Assembly (NCBI RefSeq): GCF_019703835.1 | Contig: NZ_AP023054.1 | Location: 3,099,580 to 3,163,579, forward strand | Source of the DNA: Thaumasiovibrio subtropicus | GTDB taxonomy: Bacteria > Pseudomonadota > Gammaproteobacteria > Enterobacterales > Vibrionaceae | Length of the DNA stretch: 64,000 nucleotides | Direction of reading: 5' to 3' | Shown: in pieces, positions 10,042-17,408 of the stretch | Numbering within the stretch: the first letter of the stretch is position 1 | How the letters are laid out: every line of letters starts with the position of its first letter | Position numbers and translations under genes: made by a program | Notes under the pieces: generated by a model | What the model was told of the DNA's origin: nothing | What the model saw: only the letters and a program-made list of their open reading frames with translations | Databases searched by the model: none

Positions 10042-10251
10042 TTGGTTTCCTTAGCCTTGTTAAATGTGATCAATTTCAATCTTCGAGACAGTGATTCACT
10101 GCTCTCAGCGCATTCAGCGCTAAAAGAAAGATAGACGGCACAATCAAGTGATGGAGAAAAATCCACCAATTTTCGTCTAAACCATTGAAAAAGACCACAA
10201 GCGACACAAATCGATACAATTTAACAATCCAAAATGTGCCCCAGATTACAA

Positions 10252-10270
10252 AATGAGAATAAATCTCATC
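10252..10270. promoter_or_regulatory. Fur-box-like palindrome
   Basis: AATGAGAATAAATCTCATC compares with the Fur pattern AATGANAATNATTNTCATT with two mismatches; ATGAGA and TCTCAT are perfect arms. It lies 210 bp upstream of rraA and 560 bp upstream of arcA, so its target is unclear. Confidence 0.35.
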
Positions 10271-10542
10271 AAGATAAACACCAAAAGACCATACTTTTCA
10301 TTGATTTAAATTCAGGAAAAGACGTTAAAGTCGGGAAATGCAGCAAGCATCGCTAAAAAGCTATCACCAATTCACAAAACGAAGAATGTATCCACGATGT
10401 TACACAATGTATGGTAAAAGGTTTGATAAGCGCTGCATTTCACTATATTTTTATGCATAGATGCTGACAAAAACAGCAATTTGCATTATCGATTTATCGA
10501 ATGTTACAAAGTATGTAGATTAAGGGGGATGTGCGCTTTTTA

Positions 10543-10556
10543 TTGATACACATCAA
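10543..10556. promoter_or_regulatory. FNR box upstream of arcA
   Basis: TTGATACACATCAA is a perfect TTGAT-N4-ATCAA site, 278 bp before the arcA start. E. coli arcA is FNR-activated anaerobically, so conservation is plausible. I could not place a matching -10 with confidence. Confidence 0.7.
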
Positions 10557-10628
10557 AGATAATACAAATTCTAAAGGCTTGTTTTCCTTAACACGTTGTT
10601 AGGAAGCTGTTAAGTGATTACAATCCCA

Positions 10629-10710
10629 GCCATCTAAGGAATTTACCGGCCAATGCCCATATCGGGCGTAACTCAGTTTGGGATCCCCCAATACTGATTC
10701 AATGGATGGC
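10629..10710 (+). ncRNA. Predicted structured leader RNA of arcA
   Basis: The sequence can fold as a three-way junction: closing stem GCCATCTA (10629-10636) with TGGATGGC (10703-10710), hairpin ATGCCC/GGGCGT (10653-10669, loop 5), and a long hairpin TCAGTTTGGG (10673-10682) with CCCAA-T-ACTGA (10687-10697), one bulge. It lies in the probable arcA 5' leader, 124 nt before the start codon. No known RNA family is recognised. Folding was done by eye; function is unknown. Confidence 0.45.
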
Positions 10711-10833
10711 GTACCACACAGGTGGAGCAGAGTGCACTGCGACCGACGCCTTGCCTGTATGTGAAAAATACACATAGAATTTAAACATTCTATTTCGTTT
10801 ACCGATTTACGCTTTAGATATTAGGTACTGCCA

Positions 10834-11553
10834 ATGCAAACCCCTCAAATTCTGATTGTAGAAGACGAGCACGTAACACGTAACACCCTGAAAAGCATCT
10901 TCGAAGCCGAAGGTTACACAGTTTATGAAGCGTGTGACGGCGCAGAAATGCACCAAACTCTTTCAGAACATCACGTTAATCTAGTGATTATGGATATCAA
11001 CCTGCCAGGTAAAAACGGCTTGTTGCTCGCTCGCGAATTGCGTGAGCAAGGCGACATGGCATTAATGTTCCTGACGGGTCGTGACAATGAGGTCGACAAG
11101 ATCCTTGGTCTTGAAATTGGCGCTGATGATTACATCACCAAACCTTTCAACCCTCGTGAACTGACTATTCGTGCACGCAACCTACTTAGCCGCGCGATGA
11201 ACCAAGGCGCGCCAACTGAAGAGAAGAAGTTGGTTGAGCGTTACCAGTTCAACGGTTGGAGCTTAGAAATCAACAGCCGCTCTCTTGTTAGCCCAGACGG
11301 TGAAAACTACAAACTGCCACGTTCTGAGTTCCGTGCTCTACTGCACTTCTGCGAGAACCCAGGCAAGATTCAAACACGTGCCGAGCTTCTTAAGAAGATG
11401 ACAGGCCGTGACCTTAAACCTCATGACCGTACGGTTGACGTCACTATCCGTCGCATCCGTAAGCACTTTGAATCTGTTGCTGATACACCAGAGATCATTG
11501 CGACCATTCACGGTGAAGGTTACCGCTTCTGCGGTGAGATTGAAGAGATTTGA
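10834..11553 (+). CDS. arcA: Aerobic respiration control response regulator ArcA
   Basis: 239 residues, OmpR/PhoB class. Receiver domain 1-120 with the acidic pair E10/D11, phosphoacceptor D54 ([10 protein letters not shown]) and K in [11 protein letters not shown]; winged-helix DNA-binding domain from about 135 with [11 protein letters not shown] and [15 protein letters not shown]. It represses aerobic metabolism under low oxygen after phosphotransfer from ArcB. Called FexA in some Vibrio literature. It faces arcB convergently; a terminator separates them. An FNR box and a folded leader lie upstream. Confidence 0.97.
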   Translation: MQTPQILIVEDEHVTRNTLKSIFEAEGYTVYEACDGAEMHQTLSEHHVNLVIMDINLPGKNGLLLARELREQGDMALMFLTGRDNEVDKILGLEIGADDYITKPFNPRELTIRARNLLSRAMNQGAPTEEKKLVERYQFNGWSLEINSRSLVSPDGENYKLPRSEFRALLHFCENPGKIQTRAELLKKMTGRDLKPHDRTVDVTIRRIRKHFESVADTPEIIATIHGEGYRFCGEIEEI

Positions 11554-11575
11554 TCCTTCAATAACCATGGCATTG

Positions 11576-11601
11576 AAAAAGGCACCGTTAGGTGCCTTTT
11601 C
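11576..11601 (+). terminator. Terminator of arcA
   Basis: AAAAAGGCACC, loop GTTA, GGTGCCTTTT. Perfect stem with T run; the A run on the left may also help stop arcB transcription. Confidence 0.88.
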
Positions 11602-11632
11602 TCGTTCTATGTGACGACGTGACTGCCAACAG

Positions 11633-13972
11633 TTAACCGTCGACTTGCGCATCCAACCACTGTTTCAACATCTTAATGTCTTCCGGGTAGCCTGCGCGAA
11701 TCTGCTCAATCCAGTCTTCAATATTCTCCCACCAAGCTGGCTGTTCAGGCGACTGGGCTTTCTGGGCTATCTGCTGGATGTGTTTCAAACCAACAGAGCC
11801 CGCGGCACCTTTTATCTTGTGCGCTTCACTGGCGATACCTTTCTGGTCTTTCGCAGTCATATTCGAATCGAGAATCGCCATATAGTCAGGCATGAGCTTC
11901 TCAAACATCGCAATGCTGTCATAGACAGGTTTCGTCCCGACAATATCGACATAAGATTCCAACATGTCGAGATCAAGAATATCTTCGTAATCAGGCGCCA
12001 CGCGCACCTCCGTCTCTTCTGGCATCGGTAAATCGGCTTCAGGACAGTACTGGCTCAACACTTGGCTAATCGCTTTTACATTCAGCGGCTTGCTCAAGGC
12101 ATCATCCATCCCACTATCAAGATACTGCTGCTTATCTTTCATTAAGTTGGCCGTCAGCGCGATAACTGGCGGCAAGTGACTACAAGACAAACGCCACTGC
12201 TTAGCGATATCGAATCCCGTCATATCTGGCAATTGGATATCGAGTAAGATGAGGTCAAACTCTTCCGGTTGGAAGTGCTCTAAAGCTTCGTGACCGTTTC
12301 TCGCAACAGACACGTTGTGGCCTAGGTTTTCAAGCAACGACTTCGCGACAGTAATATTGAGTTCAATATCTTCTACCATCAAGATTTGCAGCGCGCGATG
12401 TGCCGTCGTTACCCCTTCTTCTTCCGATTCAATGCCATCAGCAAGTGGCACGGTAATGGTTACAGTGAACGTACTGCCATGGCCAAGTTCACTATCCACG
12501 GTGATATCACCATGCATCATTTGCACCCATTGGCGAGAAACCGCTAAGCCAATCCCAGTCCCCAACGCGTGCAGGTTGTTATCTTTCGATTTCACTTGGT
12601 AATACATGGCAAAGATCTTATCGAGCTCTTGCTCTGGAATACCAATCCCACTGTCTTCGACCTCAAAGATTATTTCCGCTAAACCATCTTGTACATCCGC
12701 ACTCACTGAGAGTACGACGCCTCCTTCTGAGGTAAACTTGATGGCGTTACTCATCAAGTTCCACAAGACTTGACGCAAGCGGGTACCATCAATATCAACA
12801 AACTCAGGCAAATCGCTGAGTTCATCTAAGTCAAAACGCAGTCCTTTCTGCTCGGCCATCAACTGGGAAATGGACCCCACTTCAGTGACAAAGTCATGGA
12901 AGTTCGTCGGTTTTGGTAATAGCTCCATCTTGCGACGATCAAACTTATCCATATCGATGATGTCGTTGAAGATGTTACCTAAAGTGATGGCGCTGACGTG
13001 AATCGTACGCAGATGAGTACGTTGCTCATCGCTGAGTCGCGTATCCAGTAACATACGACTTAGCCCGACAATCCCATTGAGCGGTGTACGTAACTCATGG
13101 CTGATGGTGGAAATAAAGGCGGTTTTATCTCGACTGGCCTTTTCTAATGACTCTTGGTGACGTTTACGCTCAGTAATGTCCCGACCAAAACCCATTAAGC
13201 CAAGTCGCTTGCCACTACGATTGTAGAAAGGCACTTTGCGCAGCTCAAAGTAGGCTTGTCGCCCATCAGGGTATTTGAGCCACTGCTCATAGGTTAACGA
13301 GATATTGGACTCGAACACTTGCTTATCGGTTTCAATGATTCGCGTCGCTTCTTCTTCACTGTAGACATCGGCAGGCGTTAAGCCTACTAACTCTTTTTCC
13401 GTTTTACCCGTTAGCTCCTGCACGGCTTTGTTACAGCCTGAAAATTGAAACTCTTCATTACGATAATAAATAAGATCAGGTGAGGCATCGAGGAAGGAGC
13501 GTAATAAGACACTTTGCTCAGCAAGGTCGAGCTGCGCTTTCTCACGATGAAATACCTCACTTTCAAGATCTTCGAGCGCGATCTGCAAGCTCATTTCCAC
13601 TTTTTGACGCTCTTCAATTTCCTGATTCAGCTTCGTAATGTTCGCTTGTAACTGTTGATTAAGCTCGAGATCTCGGCCTCGCATCTCTTCCAGTTTACTG
13701 ACCAGCTTTGATAACCGCTGGCGAGAATCTTCAAGTTGATCCACAACCACTGAGAGAAAATAGACCGCCCAAGGGGTTATCAGTAGTCCAAAAAAAACGG
13801 AGCGCAAAATATCGCTATCGTGCACTGAGCCATTCAAAATCAAGGTGATCGAGACTTGCATCACAACGGCCAGTGCCACTAAGGCAATGGCGAGCAACAT
13901 ACTGAAGCGCATCAGCCCCAGTTTGACCATCAGGTCGACGTAATATTGGGCGAGGATCTTTATCTGTTTCAT
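11633..13972 (-). CDS. arcB: Hybrid sensor kinase ArcB
   Basis: 779 residues, colinear with E. coli ArcB to the residue through the sensor part. Two membrane segments (about 22-46 and 56-77), coiled coil 80-150, PAS 153-270, HisKA with H292 (STISHELRTPLNG), HATPase about 395-510, receiver with D578 (LILLDIQLPD), HPt with H718 (EAHKIKGAAGSVG). It senses quinone redox state and phosphorylates ArcA. Of the two E. coli redox cysteines, Cys180 is kept (FSGCN) but position 241 is Tyr (RQAYFELRKV). The stop region overlaps nothing downstream; its start overlaps the preceding diguanylate cyclase stop by 4 bp, so the two are translationally coupled. Confidence 0.97.
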   Translation of the reverse strand: MKQIKILAQYYVDLMVKLGLMRFSMLLAIALVALAVVMQVSITLILNGSVHDSDILRSVFFGLLITPWAVYFLSVVVDQLEDSRQRLSKLVSKLEEMRGRDLELNQQLQANITKLNQEIEERQKVEMSLQIALEDLESEVFHREKAQLDLAEQSVLLRSFLDASPDLIYYRNEEFQFSGCNKAVQELTGKTEKELVGLTPADVYSEEEATRIIETDKQVFESNISLTYEQWLKYPDGRQAYFELRKVPFYNRSGKRLGLMGFGRDITERKRHQESLEKASRDKTAFISTISHELRTPLNGIVGLSRMLLDTRLSDEQRTHLRTIHVSAITLGNIFNDIIDMDKFDRRKMELLPKPTNFHDFVTEVGSISQLMAEQKGLRFDLDELSDLPEFVDIDGTRLRQVLWNLMSNAIKFTSEGGVVLSVSADVQDGLAEIIFEVEDSGIGIPEQELDKIFAMYYQVKSKDNNLHALGTGIGLAVSRQWVQMMHGDITVDSELGHGSTFTVTITVPLADGIESEEEGVTTAHRALQILMVEDIELNITVAKSLLENLGHNVSVARNGHEALEHFQPEEFDLILLDIQLPDMTGFDIAKQWRLSCSHLPPVIALTANLMKDKQQYLDSGMDDALSKPLNVKAISQVLSQYCPEADLPMPEETEVRVAPDYEDILDLDMLESYVDIVGTKPVYDSIAMFEKLMPDYMAILDSNMTAKDQKGIASEAHKIKGAAGSVGLKHIQQIAQKAQSPEQPAWWENIEDWIEQIRAGYPEDIKMLKQWLDAQVDG

Positions 13973-15825
13973 TGTTCTAATACTTTATCCTGTGAGCCAA
14001 TTAGGTTGTGTGTTCGGTTGCGCCCCGCATCTTTGGCGATATAAAGCGCTTTGTCTGCTAACGCGACGAGTTCACCATAGTCTTGTTCACGAGTAGGTAC
14101 GATAGTCGCAATGCCCAAACTGACAGTTAATACATCAGCAACCTGTGAGTGGCCATGAACAACGCCTTTCTCTGCTAACGCTTCATGGATTGAGGTCGAT
14201 ACAACCTGCGCGCCGAGGTTATCCGTATTGGGGAGTAAGAATGCAAACTCTTCACCACCATAACGTGCAACGACGTCGCTCTCACGACGAATGACGGACT
14301 TAAATACTTGCGCTACTTGTCTCAACGCTTCATCACCCTGCTGGTGGCCATAGTTATCGTTAAACGCTTTGAAGTAATCAATATCGCATAAGATCAACGA
14401 CAAAGGTTTCATCTCACGGACATGGGTATGCCAAAGTTTGGTTAACTGCTCATCAAAACTACGACGGTTAGCGACTTTGGTTAAGCTATCAACAAAACTG
14501 AGCTCTTGCAGATCCATGATCGCATCAGCTAACTGCTGCTCAGCCATCTTCCGCTCGGTGACATCGCGCGCCATTAGGAGCACACCCTTAGAATCACTGA
14601 GCGGATCATTATAAGGTGAGCGCATCACTTCATACCAAAGCGGCGTTCCATCATCGAGGATCACATACTCCTCATCCTTGATGGTTTTGCCCTCTTCCAT
14701 CACTTCCATATCTTTGGCTTGCTGCTCTTGCCACGCTTCTTCGCCCAACACATCAGCAACGCGAATACCGCGTAGGTCATCGCGACCGTGCGCGACCCAG
14801 CGAATAAAAGCTTCGTTACAACCCACATACATACCATGTTCGTTGTAAAGGCCGATGGGATCTTGGCTGGCCGCGAACAAGGTATCGAGCAAATTTGTGC
14901 GTTGAGCTAGCGTCTGCTCAGTTAACTCACGCTTCTCTATCTCTTGGCGCAAGCTCTCCTGCATTTCATGCCAGTCAGTAACATCATGACTAATAAATAA
15001 GGTACCAAAAGCACCACCATTATCATCGATGAGTGACGTTTGGCTTGTCTCAAGCAGTCGACTTGTGCCATCAGGAGCGGTAGTCCAATTGGTGCTAGAG
15101 CGACGACCTAAACCCGCTTCGGTCTCATCTGACATGATGCCTTCTTCAACCCGGCCTTGCCAAAACCGATCAAACGACTTGTTAGTACCGAGTACATTGC
15201 CGTCATTATTGGTGTAATGCACCATCTCCGCTAACGAGTTCAATACACTCTGAAACACTTGGGTTTCGGTATGCTTGGAAGCACTTGATGTCGAGCTGCG
15301 ATACGGTGGCGTGATAAACAACAGGTGCGCCCTTTCACCATGAAAAGCAATCTGCTCGCCAGACATCACCACATTCATAGGGGGTTGGTCCGCCAAATAA
15401 AAGGTTTCTTTGGCAAAGCTAAACCCGCGCTCAAAATCATAATGGCGCAATAACTGTTGGAATACTTGCGCGTCCAGTGATGGCGGGTAAAAGTAGTTCT
15501 TACCGACTTTGCGCACTTGCAGAAATTCTCGCGCTGTTTTGTTGCCGTAAAGTAGTTGTCCGTCTTTGGCTCGGATCACGAGAGTGCAGGTCGGTAAACG
15601 CGTTAATGTGGGATAAATAGCGGAAAAGTCAGGACGGGTGTCTGGCTTAATTAACAAGCGAATTGCCGCGCCAATCACAAAGATGATGCCACACAGGTGC
15701 GCTAAATAATCGGCAACGAATTCGGGAAGAAAGTCGATGCTTAATGTGGTCAATAAAAAATAGCTCAGTGCTGCGACTGGGAGCAGTAACAGTACCAGGC
15801 CAAGGTGGCGGATGGCGTTGCGCAT
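13969..15825 (-). CDS. Membrane diguanylate cyclase with PAS domains (GGEEF)
   Basis: 618 residues. Two N-terminal membrane helices (about 8-28 and 40-60), then PAS-like regions (about 75-170, 190-285 and 310-425, the last ending ARDVTERK) and a GGDEF domain from 445. The active-site loop is GGEEF (523-527), and RESD (514-517), five residues before it, is the inhibitory I-site. Thus an active, product-inhibited c-di-GMP synthase is predicted. It is immediately upstream of arcB and coupled by a 4-bp overlap, as in the vibrio arrangement I recall. The input signal is not known; PAS domains suggest redox or small ligand. Confidence 0.93.
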   Translation of the reverse strand: MRNAIRHLGLVLLLLPVAALSYFLLTTLSIDFLPEFVADYLAHLCGIIFVIGAAIRLLIKPDTRPDFSAIYPTLTRLPTCTLVIRAKDGQLLYGNKTAREFLQVRKVGKNYFYPPSLDAQVFQQLLRHYDFERGFSFAKETFYLADQPPMNVVMSGEQIAFHGERAHLLFITPPYRSSTSSASKHTETQVFQSVLNSLAEMVHYTNNDGNVLGTNKSFDRFWQGRVEEGIMSDETEAGLGRRSSTNWTTAPDGTSRLLETSQTSLIDDNGGAFGTLFISHDVTDWHEMQESLRQEIEKRELTEQTLAQRTNLLDTLFAASQDPIGLYNEHGMYVGCNEAFIRWVAHGRDDLRGIRVADVLGEEAWQEQQAKDMEVMEEGKTIKDEEYVILDDGTPLWYEVMRSPYNDPLSDSKGVLLMARDVTERKMAEQQLADAIMDLQELSFVDSLTKVANRRSFDEQLTKLWHTHVREMKPLSLILCDIDYFKAFNDNYGHQQGDEALRQVAQVFKSVIRRESDVVARYGGEEFAFLLPNTDNLGAQVVSTSIHEALAEKGVVHGHSQVADVLTVSLGIATIVPTREQDYGELVALADKALYIAKDAGRNRTHNLIGSQDKVLEQ

Positions 15826-15866
15826 ACTTCTCTTCCTTGAGAAACCTCAATGAGATCAATTGTGTC

Positions 15867-16826
15867 TCAACGTTGACATTGTGGTTGAGTATATACAAAA
15901 GGCGCGCCGACAGCACTGCCTTGTGCACCTGTTGCATCTAATCTGCGACCTATCTCGGTCATCGCAAGCCATCGATTTTCACACCATAGAGGTGCGAGCA
16001 GGGTTGGCCTACGTGCAGAAGCAGAGACACGATGATATACCACTTCAGCAGGCGTGTGCTGAATCATCAACGCTGCAGTATCACAATATTCCTCTAAACC
16101 GATCGCCTCTAGTCGTCCTGCTTGCCAAGCTTTAGCCATGGTACTGCCTTCAACGATATGCAACGAATGTAGCTTGATACCATCGACACCCGTATCAACC
16201 ACGCGCTTCAAGGTTGACAGATTGTCTTGCGCGGTTTCGCCGGGTAATCCAACTATAAGATGACAACAGACTTTTAAGCCTAAAGCTCGGGCACGACGAG
16301 TGATAACGTCATAAGCATCAAAATCGTGGCCGCGGTTAATACGTTTCAGCGTTTTCTCGTGTGCCGTCTGTAACCCCAGTTCCAGCCACACCTCATAGCC
16401 TTGTTGTTGATATTCGGCTAAAAGTTTCAAAGCCGCATCAGGCACACAATCAGGCCGGGTGCCAACACACAAGCCAACAATATCTGCACCTCGCAGTGCT
16501 TCCTCATACATATGACGCAATGTTTCCACTTCAGCATAGGTATTGGTATAGGCTTGGAAGTAGGCGAGATAACGCCGCGCTCTATCCACTTCACCCGCGC
16601 GGTTCGCTAGCTGCTGCTCTATCGGGATCAATTTTGCACTCTCATCCGCAAACGAAGCGACATTACAAAAGGTGCACCCCCCACGGCCAATCGTGCCATC
16701 ACGATTTGGGCAAGAGAAACCACCATGCAAGGTGAGCTTATGCACACGCTCGCCATAACGACGCTGCAAATCTTGACCAAAAGTATTTACCAGTTCATGT
16801 AACTGCACAGGGGCTCTCTCATTCAA
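15867..16826 (-). CDS. yhcC: TIGR01212-type radical SAM protein (YhcC)
   Basis: 319 residues. The cluster motif is C39-x11-C51-x2-C54 (GGFSCPNRDG...GGCTFCNVASF), the spacing of the YhcC/TIGR01212 family; GLCVGTRPDCVPD, ELGLQTAHEKTLKRINRGHD and LKVCCHLIVGLPGE follow. Reaction not established to my knowledge; relatives act on tRNA or protein. The E. coli protein starts at the equivalent of codon 7 (GTG at 16808), so the true start may be there; neither has a strong ribosome site. In E. coli and vibrios it also sits near gltB/arcB. Confidence 0.9.
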   Translation of the reverse strand: MNERAPVQLHELVNTFGQDLQRRYGERVHKLTLHGGFSCPNRDGTIGRGGCTFCNVASFADESAKLIPIEQQLANRAGEVDRARRYLAYFQAYTNTYAEVETLRHMYEEALRGADIVGLCVGTRPDCVPDAALKLLAEYQQQGYEVWLELGLQTAHEKTLKRINRGHDFDAYDVITRRARALGLKVCCHLIVGLPGETAQDNLSTLKRVVDTGVDGIKLHSLHIVEGSTMAKAWQAGRLEAIGLEEYCDTAALMIQHTPAEVVYHRVSASARRPTLLAPLWCENRWLAMTEIGRRLDATGAQGSAVGAPFVYTQPQCQR

Positions 16827-16913
16827 AACAGATAGCCGCGCACTCTACCATTCCTCATACCTTAGAACTTTGCCTTAGAACAAACGGCCTTCAATTGGTG
16901 AAAGTCACTGCAA

Positions 16914-16928
16914 AGTAATTTAATTACA
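16914..16928. promoter_or_regulatory. HexR-like operator upstream of gltB1
   Basis: Read on the minus strand TGTAATTAAATTACT differs from the HexR pattern TGTARTWWWAYTACA only at its last base. It lies about 480 bp before gltB1 and 90 bp before yhcC. With the grcA site this makes two such elements in the window. Factor assignment is inference. Confidence 0.45.
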
Positions 16929-17275
16929 CAACTTTCCTCGGCGTTTGAAAGGTATTTTCAACACTTTATTGGGCTGTAGCACGTCACTCTTCGCATTCAA
17001 ATGCAGAATCTATTCAACTTTAGTCGAGTTCATTATCAATAATGGTATAAAAACCCACCAAGAAAACGATTGCCTATAGAGAGTTAGGGATTTTTTTATG
17101 ACATACCGCAAACTTTTGTTGGTAATTAAAGTGTCAAAATTGTAGGATAGTTACATAAATGTGTATTTTCTGAGCAATGGGATATACCGTTATATCGCTA
17201 AAAACAGCGAATAAATCATAATTAATAAAACTTCTTAGCATGTTTCACTATCTTTAAGTGCATGCAAAAAGGATT

Positions 17276-17387
17276 CGTTTGCGCAAAATCAGCTATGTGC
17301 AAACGCGTGCTTGCCCTCAACAGACTGCTCTCTGGTCTCGGCAAGCACTAGGACTAAGGACAAGACAGGCCACGGAATAGAGCCTGT
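17276..17387 (+). ncRNA. Structured leader of gltB1
   Basis: Three hairpins in a row before the start codon: CGTTTGC (17276-17282) with GCAAACG (17299-17305); GTGCTTGCC (17307-17315) with GGCAAGCAC (17340-17348), nine perfect pairs enclosing AGAC/GTCT; ACAGGC (17365-17370) with GCCTGT (17382-17387). The ribosome site GGAAGG (17395-17400) follows. No T run is present, so this is not a plain terminator. No named RNA family is recognised; a translational or stability control element is inference. Confidence 0.5.
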
Positions 17388-17408
17388 TGACACTGGAAGG
17401 ACGTATCT

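Larger units (their letters stand above)
10042..10833. other. rraA–arcA intergenic region
   Basis: 792 bp without a credible gene. From left: a Fur-box-like palindrome (10252-10270), an FNR box (10543-10556), a bulged hairpin TTCC(T)TAACA/TGTTAGGAA (about 10585-10606), a three-way-junction fold (10629-10710), and small hairpins TATGTG/CACATA (10758-10776) and AGAAT/ATTCT (10776-10791) leading to arcA. Long upstream regions with several promoters are known for arcA in E. coli. Confidence 0.6.
16827..17408. other. yhcC–gltB1 intergenic region
   Basis: 582 bp divergent control region without a gene. It holds a HexR-like palindrome (16914-16928), AT-rich sequence suited to Lrp or H-NS type control but with no site I can assign, and three strong hairpins just before gltB1 (17276-17387). 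Confidence 0.6.

Noticed and set aside
9933..10169. 78-codon frame overlapping the start of the RraA-family gene
   Set aside because: Out-of-frame shadow over the rraA start; no independent support.
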